Shown here piece by piece: positions 42,128-52,919 of a stretch of 64,000 nucleotides of DNA; position 1 is the first letter of the stretch; each line of letters starts with the position of its first letter. The translations under genes were made by a program, and so were the position numbers. Below the pieces are notes generated by a model. That model worked only from the letters and a program-made list of their open reading frames with translations. It was not told the DNA's origin and did not search any database. Origin of the DNA: Paramacrobiotus metropolitanus. Taxonomy: Eukaryota > Tardigrada > Eutardigrada > Parachela > Macrobiotidae. The stretch lies in contig NW_026570226.1 of assembly GCF_019649055.1 (NCBI RefSeq), positions 1,178,001 to 1,242,000 of the forward strand. The letters run 5' to 3'.

Positions 42128-45014
42128 ATGGATGGTCTAGTTCTCGACGAAGACACATCCCACAATTTATCGGATGACTTCACGGAGCATCAGTATCGCG
42201 CTCTTGGTGCACTGGAACGTCTGAGTCCGGGTTTGTTGACTGTTCCGTGTTTTGATGTCGCCAGCTCTCCGTCGACATATTCACATTTGACGGAACACCG
42301 TGCCAGTTTTTCGCGACGTCTCCATCATTCTTCCGGATGTATCAGCGAAATTCGCGCCTCGACCATCGAAGTCGAGGCGATAACTGTCACCGTCGAGCGC
42401 ACGGTACACGATTCAGAACAGGATCAGCATTTTGTTATTGGTGATGCTCATGAGGATATCAGCGAGAAAAGTCCGCGATCGAGAAAAGGCAGCTTATTTC
42501 CTACAGTGGAATCCCCGGAAAGTGGAGTCCATGAGCAGCAGGTAAGGAATTTGAATCTTTTTCGAATGTCGTGCGATTTTTAATAAAAATACGATTTTAT
42601 GAATTGTCTGTATGATGCTGATTGCTGACTGTATATGGTTGCTTATGGCGTCTTTCGTGCGTCTTTCTTCGGGATGCTTTATTTTTGTTATAATTTGCAT
42701 CGCAAAAATTGTTTTGATATTTGTAAGTGTTGGTTGATGTTATTAGTCTTATATTTAGTATGGATGTTAAAATTTTTACTTTTAGGAAAATGGTACAGAT
42801 GTGGAAGACTGTGAAGAAACAGTGACGCATTCTTCGGATTCTGTCGATGGGCATTTCGGTGTCACTTGTACCTCGGCGTTTATTCCGCGCGACATAACCA
42901 CACTCAGACATTCGGCTACGGCAGCCGTGTTCGGACAACTGGAAAACGAAAGAAATAGTGATGAAAATGAGAAACATCCAGAAGGGATTGCCGAAGATAG
43001 CGACAGCGTGCGCAGTAGTCCATCGACGGAAGATGGGCCCGATTACACAAATATGACATGGTGGAGAAATCAGACCAGGCAGCTGTTTATTTTGAGTGAT
43101 TCTGGAAAGCCCATTTATTCACGGTAAAAATATGGGTTTTAAAATGACGATGCTAGTGTTCCCGTTAATGTGATGTTTCGTTAATTTTGACTACTGAGTT
43201 TATTTTGCAGCTTGTTAATGCTTGTTCAAATTTTTTATTGTAAACTTGAAGATATGATTTCGCTGATAAATATTTCTCCTCGCGCATAACGTTGCACAGT
43301 CGAGGAAATTTTGTTGACTTCGTCGTTATACGTTATTGGGTAGTTTCTTTTCTGAGATTATTTTTTTGGAAGTGTTTATGAATTTTTTCTTTTCAGACAC
43401 GGAGAAGAGGATAAATTGGTGACGTTGTGTGGCGTGATGCAAGCGCTGGTTTCTGTGATAAACGACACAGATGGTGATAATCTCTGGAACCTGAGTGCCA
43501 TAGGGACATCCATATCTTTTCTGGTGCGGACCCCATTGATCTTGGTGACGGTAGCGCGGACGGGCGAAACCGACCGGCAGCTGCTGATCTACCTGAATTA
43601 TGCATATGATTTTGTGATTAGTGTCTTAACGTTGCCACAGTTGACCAAAATCTTTAAGCGTCATCAGAATTTTGATCTGCGACGCATGTTGGCTGGAACG
43701 GAGAAAAGTCTGGATCATTTGATTGATTGGTTTGATGTGGACATGGGCTTTCTTTTGGGTTGTGTCCGGTGTCTTCCATTACCGGTTTCAGTACGCGAAA
43801 GCATTAATACTCATCTTACACACTCCTGCCAGAAAATTCCCGGCTTGGTTTTTGCCATTGTAATGGTGAACCGGCAGTTGATCAGTATTACCAGATTGAA
43901 AAAATATGTATTGCATCCAGGTGATATTCGCCTCTTGATTAACTTAATCGATGCATCCGATTCGTTTAAAACTGCCGAATCATGGATGCCTATCTGTTTG
44001 CCGAAATTTGATTCCAGGTTAGGATATTTTACATGTTGCGTAATGAAAACTGTACCCGATCGTTGATTGTTGTAGTGGGTTTCTTCATGCTTACATTTCG
44101 TACCTGCGGGACTCACCGGTTTGTTTGGTTTATCTTGGCGTTGATCCGCAACTCTTTCACACTTTAGCCAAATCCGCTGCATCCTTTTCCGCGGTACGTC
44201 GCAGAATTTTTCTGTGGTAATTCCGATTGCGGGAAGTTCTTTTATTCTTTTATATACTAATATGTAATATGATAATTATCAGTTTCTGTAGCTGGTTGAT
44301 CGCTTTTTAACTACTCGTGTTGCAATTACGTAATGAAATCGGTTACTGAACCTGTGCATGGTTTTCTCCAACTGTCTGCTATAAACTGATTTTTCGAATT
44401 TTACTTTTGGAATTAATTTAAAATGGTAAAAGGTTGTTGATTTTCACTTACTTTATGTCGTCTTATGCTGTTTTGTAAGTCAGCGCGCAACGTACATAAC
44501 CTTTTGTCCTAATCGCAGAAAATGGATTCGTCTGGTGACTTGAATGCAGTCTTGACGGCAATGAAAACCACGTCGTATTATTCGACATCTCAGTCTGGAG
44601 TGGCGGAATTGCGACATTTTGTTTACAAATCCACCAGTGCAGCTCAGTTGACCAGTCCCTTTGTGACGGTTCCTTATGCTAGCAGTGATCAGGCGGAAAA
44701 ACTACGAGAATTTTATCGGTATCTCCATAGGCGGATGCATTCGCCAACCAGAGCTGCTAAAATTATAGTTGTTACATCCAATACGGAAATGCTTTTAGGA
44801 TGGGTAAGTGAATTTTTTATTATTTTTTATAGTTTTATTTCACAATTACTCGACATTTGCTTAAATATAGGTGACTTCTGGATTCGAATTGTATGCTGTC
44901 CTTGAGCCATTCCTTTCTAAACACCATGCAGTTTTAGCCATTGAGAAGTTGATAAAATGGATTAAGAAAGAAGAGAACCATCTTTTCATTTTAAATTCAC
45001 CTGTTTTCACCTAA
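42128..45014 (+). CDS. MON1: MON1, subunit of the Mon1-Ccz1 Rab7 GEF
   Basis: Six exons (42128-42541, 42786-43123, 43397-44017, 44076-44193, 44519-44803, 44871-45014; 1920 nt, 639 aa). With Ccz1, MON1 activates Rab7 and drives early-to-late endosome conversion. The first 270 residues are acidic and Ser-rich without obvious domains. The longin core starts at '[29 protein letters not shown]' and includes 'TPLILVTVARTGETDRQL', 'MLAGTEKSLDHL', 'VNRQLISITRLKKYVLHPGD' and 'ESWMPICLPKF'. The end is 'LRHFVYKS', 'YLHRRMHSP', 'SGFELYAVLEPF' and 'LIKWIKKEENHLFIL'. The donor GTACGT at 44194 is needed to keep the frame into exon 5. VPS8, acting upstream in the same route, is also in this window. Confidence 0.93.
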
Positions 45015-45202
45015 AGGTATGATTTTTTGGTCGAGCAATTAGGATATTGAATGTCTGCGGAACCGGTGAATTGTTTTTATTTTATTTTGAAGACATTTTC
45101 GAACTGTGATATTATGTTTTAAGCGGATTTGTTTATCATTTAGCGTAGAGCTCGATAGCCTATACTTGATCAAATTATGAACTGAAAACATATTTCATTT
45201 AC

Positions 45203-45318
45203 ATTGAGCATACTGTGTCGAAAAGATATCGATTTCACAGAGATGAGCTCAGCAAATACTATCAAAGCATATGCCGAGAAAAGCATGGGTTTTATGACCT
45301 GATTCTGGTATGCTCAAT
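45203..45318. repeat. 11-bp perfect inverted repeat
   Basis: ATTGAGCATAC at 45203-45213 and its exact reverse complement at 45308-45318, 94 bases apart, between the MON1 stop and the transposase relic. It may be a remnant of an element end or a hairpin, but the match does not extend beyond 11 bases on either side. Confidence 0.4.
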
Positions 45319-45355
45319 CTGTGCGTTCATTCGCAAAACAAAGTGATAGCCGTTT

Positions 45356-46075
45356 GTGTCGATATCGAATAGCGCCATTGCTGAAGAATATCCTTTCAAT
45401 ATACGATGTTCCCGTGGGAACGAACCTTCAACCTGCAGATGCGTTTCTTTCGAGCGAATTGACTTCGATATGAGCATTTGTGCTGTGTGTCGAACGCAGT
45501 CAGCAAACACGGCATGGCCGGTTGCACTCGAACGCCTGGCGAAAGTCCTTCTGCAGGTGGATGTGGCTAATGTTCTCTTTACCGATGAGAAAGTCTTCTC
45601 TGTACGGCGGATGGTCAACGGACGGCCAGTGCAGTTGGTTGTTCCCGTTTTCATGGGAATCAGCAAGAGACATCGGTTCGTCAGTGCACTGCCGCGCTGT
45701 CCACCCCTGACAGCGGAAGAGTTCTGTCAAGTGGTGGAAACGATCGACGACATTATGGAAAGAGATGGAAAACTGATCCTGCAGCATGACCGTGCTCCAT
45801 GGTTTAGTGCCAAAAGGACAAAGCACTTCCTGGACGAGCGATATCCCAAGAGGTGGCTATCGCTGACAGTGTGGCCGGCAAAAGGGCGTTTGGTGCATCC
45901 ACTAGACTGTGGTATATTTCCGGCAGTTGAGAAAGAATTGAATAACGGACACTTACAATCGGAAAAAGAATTATTTGAAAAAATAAAAGCCATTGTTGGT
46001 TCTTTTTCTTCTATGCAAATGGACAAGGAGATCGATATGATTTTTCATAGAATATTTAAATTTTTAAATACGTAA
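45356..46075 (+). mobile_element. Mariner (maT-like) transposase relic
   Basis: A 239-codon open frame has the Tc1/mariner DDE core: first Asp in 'LFTDEKVFSVRR', second in 'ILQHDRAPWFSAKRTKHFLDE', and a third in 'HPLDCGIF'. About 38 residues separate the second and third Asp, closest to the D37D (maT) group. It continues with 'AVEKELNNGHLQSEKELFEKI'. The N-terminal helix-turn-helix DNA-binding half is absent, no terminal inverted repeats were found next to it, and the normally conserved SPDLNPLD box is degraded to a diverged form. The frame starts with GTG; the first ATG is at 45470. This is most likely a decayed copy. The long open frame is compatible with recent loss or, less likely, co-option. 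Confidence 0.75.
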
Positions 46076-47102
46076 CAGAAAAATGCTGGTGTAGTCCGTT
46101 CCTAGACTGTACTTACGGTACAGTGAGCTTTTGTTTGTTCAACAGCTGTTTGTGTGACTGTGTATGAGCATCTGAAATCAGCTAGCAGTAAACTACCAGC
46201 GACTATTACACGCACGCTTTGCGTAATTAGTAAAAAATATGGTAATCGCTACATGGTAATGGTATGGTAATCGTAAAAATATGGTAATCGTTATAATTTT
46301 TTTCTCGTGTTACGCAAAATAATAACGTCAACTCATAGAGTTAAACTGACCTATCAGATAATTTTTCCCATTTAGTGGCTGTTCAGCCTGTTCTATTGTT
46401 TAACTGGGTCGAAGAAGTGAAATAAGTACTGTATTTTCAATGTTTTATCGACAGCATTTCGGACGGTAATCGGTCGGTGCTGGCAAATATTTGCAAAATT
46501 AATGATACCTATATTTGAATTTATGTGTCTCGTTTTTATGACAAGAGCATGTATTAATCAACTCTGCTTACGTTATCCGACAATGACCCGGCAAATTTCG
46601 TTCAAAATTAGTGGTGCATAAAACGTTTGCTACAGAACTGCGCCAGTATTCCGACAGTATTAAGGTTTAAGGCGTACTTCATAATCGTACGTTTGTTTCG
46701 CCTGCATATTTATTTGCCAATCATAAATCTTCCTGTGTTCTAACACCATCTTTTATCAACTGTGCCGCCTCTGTAGGTCATTAGTTATTAAACCCTGTAT
46801 TACGTGGTTTTATAATTGATGTTATTTATTGTGTATAGTTTTTTACATGGTCATCGGTAACTAATTAATTGTGAGGCTTTGCAGCGTGCTTTATGCGAAC
46901 GCAATATTTACGCGCGGTCTATTTAGCCTTTATGCTTGCAGCACTACCCGAGTAGCGGTCCTACGTATACGTAATTGCAGCGTTAACGAATTGTAATATT
47001 ATGCATATATCATCCCAGACCTATAAATAGTGAATAATCTTTACTGTCAGGCCATTTCTGTTCAGGTGCTTTAATCATCATAAGGTGTTTGTGCGAGCCA
47101 GA
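46076..47102. other. Intergenic with promoter of the first PQQ-dehydrogenase gene
   Basis: Contains short ATGGTAATCGTA-type repeats around 46240-46290 and a TATA box near its right end. No gene was recognised. Confidence 0.45.
47021..47030 (+). promoter_or_regulatory. TATA box of the first PQQ-dehydrogenase gene
   Basis: CTATAAATAG ends 72 bases before the ATG at 47103, a suitable distance for a start site near 47055. The same ten bases recur upstream of the neighbouring paralogue. Confidence 0.65.
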
Positions 47103-49583
47103 ATGACCGGAAGTAAAGGTAGTTGCAGGCGACACCCTGTGCTTGTTGTATTGTGGTCAACGGTTGTGATCTCCGTTTGGTACAGTCAGTCAGTGTCATC
47201 TCAAGGTCCGATATCGAAATGTACCGGCACTATCCTGACAGGATCAGCTGCATTTGGGGACTGGCGATCGAGTGCGCCAGGTAAGTCTGATAATCTATCG
47301 CCTGATTTTCTCTTGCATACGATCTTGTACACTACTTTATACTTTGTATATACTTATCTGAATACCTATAACTATTACGGTTAACGTTTAGTAGCTGTAC
47401 TCGTGCTCGGATTTTGTATGATAATCATAATTTGTATTTCATGTCGCTTGTGCACTTTTAAGCATTTTATAACATAATAACGGCAATAGTAGAAATGCAT
47501 TTGATATTTTTAGGTATTTGCCGACGGATCACGGTTAACGATCTGCCGCCCCCCTTCGCTACACCATCGGGGGTGGCATTTGCAGCCATCATCCCGCGAC
47601 CGGCTGGTGCATGGCCACAGGTCAAACCAAATTTCAAAGTTGATGAATTTTTCACCGGATTGAATAACAGTCGAATTGTCCGCGTGGCCCCTAATGGAGA
47701 CATTTTTGTTGCGGAAATGATGGCAAACAGGTACCGTAAAAATATTTACTATAGACTGGTTTGACCTTTGTGTTACCGAACTAATGTGTATTAAATTTTG
47801 GGATTATTAATTACGATTGCCGCACAGGGTAAGAATTTTTACGCTGCACAGAAAGAAAATACGATGAAGAAATTGCTTGGAACGACTAGTCAAATTTATA
47901 CAATAGTTATCTGTATAATAGTATGCTGCAGTTTAATAAAATAACAAATCTATTTTTGTGCGAAACAATTAAGATCACTTGAACTGAAAATATTATATGA
48001 GTAGCAATGCCTAACTGCGAGGCTTCATGCGATGTTTAAAGTATACACACATAATTTTTTTAAGTCCACGGAAACCGGAAATTTGAGGGATACAATATCT
48101 GTAATTGCCTTGGCTTTTAATCACGCTGTTCATTCAGTCCACAAATTCGGTGTCATGCGGTTTCATAAAAGGAGTAATCTTTTGTAGAATTCGTGTGTTA
48201 CGCGCTGCCGATGGAGCTTCCAAGCCCGACACAGCTAGCATCTACGCGAGTGGTTTGAATTTGCCATTTGGTATTGCATTTTATCCACCTGGACCCAACC
48301 CTCAGTGGGTGTATGTCGGCAATACCGGCAGCGTGGTCCGCTTCGCCTATCAGAACGGAGATCTTGTCGCTCGGGGTGCACCGGAAGTGATTGTTCCCGT
48401 TTTGCCAGTGTAAGTTTTTTGTTAAGTAAAGACCATTAATTTTATGTACGTGAATTATTAATTGTTAAGAAAATTGCAATTTCAGTTCTCGTAGGTACTA
48501 GGGATCGATTGAAAAACAGTTCTGTTAAATGATTAATATTTTTTAATAGACAAAACGGTATTGTTTTGGTGCTTACGAATTTTTGTTGTGTCGGTAATAC
48601 CGTACTAGTACTGTACTATTCGCCTATTTACATTTTCTGTTTAGTGATTTTATCTGTCTAATTTTAGTGGCGGTGATCACTTTACAAGAGATGTCACATT
48701 TTCATTGGATGGCTCGAAAATGTATGTGTCGGTGGGATCGTGGACTAATTATGGAGAAAACGGCACTGCCATCGAAGAAGGGCGCGCTCAAGTAAACCAG
48801 TACAATCCGGATGGCTCTGGATTTAAGGTTTTTGGTTCCGGTAAGTAACACGGTCTCTGTTTTGTTAAAGAATTTTTGCAAATTTAATGTAAACTGCGGC
48901 CTATGCATGTTTTACCGTTTTGCTATTGAAAAGTTTTAATATCCTGTGCAGGTATCCGCAATGCCGTGGGAATCGCTATTAACCCCACAACCGGCAAATT
49001 ATGGGTGTCTGTCAATGAGCGCGACGGTCTCGGCGACAACCTGGTTCCAGATTATATTAGCCATGTGGACGACGGAGATTTTTTCGGTTGGCCATGGTAC
49101 TACATCAACGGTACTCAGGATCCGCGCCAGACCGACGCCCATCCAGAACTGCGCGCTAAGGAACGGACTCCGGATGTCCTTCTGCAGGCGCACTCAGCCT
49201 CCCTGGAGATGGCCTTTTACACCGGCTCATCTTTCCCGAGTGAATACATGGGGGATGCCTTCGCATCGGAGCACGGCTCATGGAATCGCGGGAACCGTAC
49301 CGGTTATAAGGTCATCCGGGTGCCGATGATTAACGGCATCGCCACCGGCGAGTATGAGGACTTTATGACCGGTTTCGTCACGGATACCGGTGATGTGTGG
49401 GGCCGGCCGGTGGGAGTGGCGGTCGCCAGGGACGGAGCACTGTTGGTTTCGGATGATGGGGCCAATACCATCTGGAGGATTTCCTATGTGGGCAACGGTA
49501 CTAGCACGGCAACACAGGCGACTACGTCACCGGCGACTGCGGCTCCGGCTCCTGGCTGCACACCTGCGGCCTACTATGGTTAA
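47103..49583 (+). CDS. Secreted PQQ-dependent L-sorbosone-dehydrogenase-like protein, copy 1
   Basis: Five exons (47103-47280, 47514-47730, 48188-48409, 48668-48840, 48952-49583; 1422 nt, 473 aa). A hydrophobic segment near residues 12-32 looks like a signal peptide. The body is the six-bladed beta-propeller of the soluble PQQ sugar dehydrogenase / sorbosone dehydrogenase family: 'NDLPPPF', 'RIVRVAPNGDIFVAE', 'LPFGIAFYPPGPNPQWVYV', 'GGDHFTRDVTFSLDG', 'IRNAVGIAINPTTG', 'NERDGLGDNLVPDY', 'QAHSASLEMAFYTG', 'HGSWNR' and 'GRPVGVAVARDGALLVSDD'. The C-terminal 30 residues are Thr/Ala/Pro-rich, like a glycosylated tail, with no membrane anchor. Such enzymes oxidise aldoses or sorbosone with PQQ in bacteria; the substrate here is unknown. 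Animals are not known to make PQQ, so cofactor would have to come from food or microbes. Confidence 0.88.
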
Positions 49584-49854
49584 TCTGATGATACTATTTT
49601 TGGAATTTTTTATACTAAATTTTTACTTGTTTCGTCTATAAAAAATGCACTGGATTTGCTCCGACTGAAGGAATATTTTACCTCTTTGTATACTGCGAAC
49701 AATGAAGTAAAACAATAATTCTCACAGCACAAACATATAAACCAATAACGCTCTGAATTTCGTAGTATGATCCGTAATGCTTCTAACAATAATTATACTT
49801 GGTGAATCGAAGTTAGCAAAAATATAGTTAAAATGTAGAATCAAAATACAAATA
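49584..49854. other. 3' flank of the first PQQ-dehydrogenase gene
   Basis: AT-rich 3' UTR sequence leading into the MITE. Nothing further is seen. Confidence 0.4.
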
Positions 49855-50031
49855 CAGTGAAACCTGGATACTAAATACACCTTCGGTTAAAGCAAAACCG
49901 TATGTATTATCCAGGTGTATGTATTACACAGAGCTATTTTACAGTCTATGGGACGCGCCGGTTAAACTTTCCGCGTATGTAATTTCCAGGTGTATGTATT
50001 TACCGGTGTATGTAGAAGACAGGTTTCACTA
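49855..50031. mobile_element. pogo/Tigger-like MITE between the tandem genes
   Basis: About 177 bp, starting CAGTGAAACCTGGATA and ending in the inverse, CAGGTTTCACTA, with TA on each side as expected for a Tc1/mariner/pogo target duplication. Inside are three or four variants of CCAGGTGTATGTATT. There is no coding capacity. It lies 272 bases after the stop of the first PQQ-dehydrogenase gene. Confidence 0.75.
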
Positions 50032-50614
50032 TAGTTGATTCCACATTGAAAAAATTGCTCAGATGAAGGTTTTCAATAATGGGAATCCTTGGATAATTTT
50101 ACTTTTCTTTAAAAATTTAATAATGTAATCCATCATCCATGTACAATCCCGTTGACCTGGTAAGCGGTTGATCCCGTTTGACAAGACAACAGAACTGGAT
50201 ACGACGGAATACTGATGCAGTTTCGTGGATTGCCAAAGTAAACACAGTGATCCTCTCAAGAAGTGCAAGGTTAAGGAACTGGATGTTGTTCGCTGGCTTA
50301 TAAGTAACATCGGATAACATGGAAGATGTCGTGATGATTGAAATGCCGCCGACATATAAATTGACAAGTGGCAGATGCCGTGTACAGTATACGTACACTC
50401 GATGTTAATAGTCGGTGCACACTCACAGGATATGCCGGTTTTAGCCCTATAAATAGAAATTCGCCACATTTCTCCGCAAAACAAAAGATTCACTCTTCTG
50501 CGACGTCGTGTTTTGGGTTACTCCCGTTAATGCCTGTTCATATCCAACGGAACAATCTTTCTGTCTCCGCTATGATAATCAACAGTTTGTGAGAAACTCT
50601 TATCATCAACGACG
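50032..50614. promoter_or_regulatory. Promoter region of the second PQQ-dehydrogenase gene
   Basis: About 580 bases from the MITE to the ATG at 50615, including the TATA box at 50447. A minus-strand open frame (50059-50493) shows no family features and is taken as chance. Confidence 0.45.
50447..50456 (+). promoter_or_regulatory. TATA box of the second PQQ-dehydrogenase gene
   Basis: CTATAAATAG, identical in all ten bases to the box before the first paralogue, here 159 bases before the ATG at 50615. The greater distance implies a longer 5' UTR or a small untranslated intron. Confidence 0.6.
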
Positions 50615-52472
50615 ATGCAGTCTAGACTTTCAAATTGCCTCGTACCTATAATATTTGGATTATTCTGTTGCACATGTCCCGCTGTGACCGGCGGTGATAT
50701 ATTAACGGGACAATCAGCATTCGGAGATTACACCCAGGATGCACCGGGCGTCCGGCGGAAAATATTGGCCACTGATTTGCCTCCTCCCTTCACTTCCTGG
50801 GTAGACACCAGCCAGCCATTGATTCCGCGGCCAGAAAATGTTTTCCCCCAAGTCCCCAAGGATTTCGTTGTGGAATTATTCGCCGATGATCTCGATCATC
50901 CGCGGCTGTTGCGCACCGCTCCCAACGGCGATATTTTCTTAGCCGAGAGTTTTGCCGATAAGATTACACTTTTCCGTCGCAACACGACAACCGGGCATGT
51001 GGACAAATTTGTCTATGCCACCAACGATACGGGACTGCAGTGGCCGTTCGGAATAGCGTTCTATCCACCTGGTCCAAATCCCACTCACATCTATGTGGCC
51101 AATACGGCCAACATTATCCGGTTCAATTACAGCAACGGCGATGTGGTGGCCAGGGGCCCAGGTGAAATAGTCACGGAACAAATTCCCAGCGGGAGGATGA
51201 TTCTGCTGACCGGCGGAGGCCACTGGACGCGAGATATTGCCTTTACGAAGGACGGTCAAGCGATGCTGGTATCGGTGGGATCGCTGACTAATGTGCAAGC
51301 CAAAGCCGATGATAATGAAACGGATCGGGCGATGATTCTGCGTTTCAACGTCAACGGTACCAATAAGACCCAATATGCTACCGGTAAATTTTACGATGTT
51401 ATGAGCCAGTGCATAAAACCAAGAAGTATAGAATGTAGAAATGATGTTGATTTTTTTAAAAAAGGTATTCGAAATGCCGTTGGCATTGGCATTCATCCCG
51501 AAACCGGCGATTTATGGGCATCCGTCAACGAACGCGATGGTTTAGGTACCACATTTGTGATTGCAAAATAAATACCTGTTATGACCGTACGTAAAAAAAT
51601 AAGCGAAAGCACTGTTACGTACAATGTCGTACATAAAAGTGTGATATTAGCGCGGTCGAATACTTCTACAGATACTGTATCTGTCTGTAAACGAACAGCA
51701 CTGTACTGGTTTTTTCTACTGTATTCTAAACAATGAGCTCAACAGTTTTTATCATAAAAACATAATTTTTGCTTCGCCCGATATTTTACTAATTTGTTAA
51801 ACGGTTCCCGTATGTTTCGCAAAATTGACATCGCATAATTTACGAGTGCCTTCTGTTTTAGTAGTGCATTGTCAGCGCAAAGCAATTGGTTTTTGCATGC
51901 TCCTGTTAGGTGATGATTTAGTGCCGGACTACGTTACGAGAGTCAAAGAAGGTGAATTCTATGGATGGCCATGGTTTTACATGGGCAAGAACATTGATCC
52001 CCGACATAACATCACCAGCTACCCTCCGGGAATGCTGGAAAAATCGCGCATACCGGATGTGCTAATTCAAGCACACAGCGCCTCTCTGCAGATGTCATTC
52101 TATACCGGAAAAACATTCCCTAAAGAGTATGTGAACGACGTCTTTGCAGCACAGCATGGATCATGGAATCGCAAGAAACTCACCGGGTATAAAGTGGTTC
52201 GTGTGCTGGAAGAAAACGGCCAAGCCACCGGCGTGTACGAGGATTTTGTTACCGGTTTCGTCACGCCGGAAGGTAAAGTGTGGGGCCGCCCGGTCGGAGT
52301 GACCATTGCCCACGATGGATCGCTGCTGATTTCGGATGATGGGTCAAATTCGATTTGGAGAGTATGGTACAACGGCACGGATACAAACGGCTGTTTAGCA
52401 CAATATTGTAGTAATCGACACGTGATTGTGATTTTCTTAATCATGCTCTTGGCTTTTGTCCGCAGTCAGTAA
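50615..52472 (+). CDS. Secreted, probably GPI- or tail-anchored PQQ L-sorbosone-dehydrogenase-like protein, copy 2
   Basis: Two exons (50615-51545 and 51910-52472; 1494 nt, 497 aa). It is a tandem paralogue of copy 1 with the same blocks: 'TGQSAFGDYTQDAPG', 'LPPPF', 'PNGDIFLAESFADK', 'WPFGIAFYPPGPNPTHIYV', 'GGGHWTRDIAFTKDG', 'IRNAVGIGIHPETG', 'NERDGLGDDLVPDY', 'QAHSASLQMSFYTG', 'AAQHGSWNRKKLTGYK' and 'GRPVGVTIAHDGSLLISDD'. It has an N-terminal signal peptide and, unlike copy 1, a hydrophobic C-terminus ('VIVIFLIMLLAFV') that could be a GPI-attachment signal or membrane tail, so the protein is probably held at the cell surface. It has only one intron, in the region after 'NERDGL', where copy 1 is uninterrupted. 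Substrate unknown. Confidence 0.88.
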
Positions 52473-52919
52473 AAATCTATGGAATATGTAAAACAGGAAA
52501 TTAAAAACAACTACCACTACCAAGTGGGTACGGCAAACGGAGAAAGCGCACAAGCAGCTGTTGACCTTGACTTTGAACAAAGTAAAGTGTAAATTCTGCA
52601 ATGTAATTAAAATAATTCTTAACACTTCCAGTTTGCGGCGTAAGCACACAAGACAGTGTCACAAGCAAAAGTATCAATTTCTCATTTTCTTAACATTTTC
52701 AGATAGAATTTAGAATGTAACAGCATTTACGCAACATCAGCCAAGCAAAATTAAATATTTTAGAATAACAGTCAAAGATACAAATAAGATTCCACCACAC
52801 GTCTTTGGATTATTGTGTAAAAGTAAAAATGATCAAAAGGCGGTTTAATGTAAAGATTTTTCGAATCAATCAGGAAAAATACCTTGCGAAACTGTACATT
52901 ACGGCAGCACATTTAACCG
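52473..52919. other. Convergent intergenic
   Basis: 3' UTR space between PQQ-dehydrogenase copy 2 (+) and the charged protein (-). No other feature seen. Confidence 0.4.

Noticed and set aside
46240-46295. ATGGTAATCG short repeats
   Set aside because: Only three or four irregular copies; treated as local simple-sequence noise.
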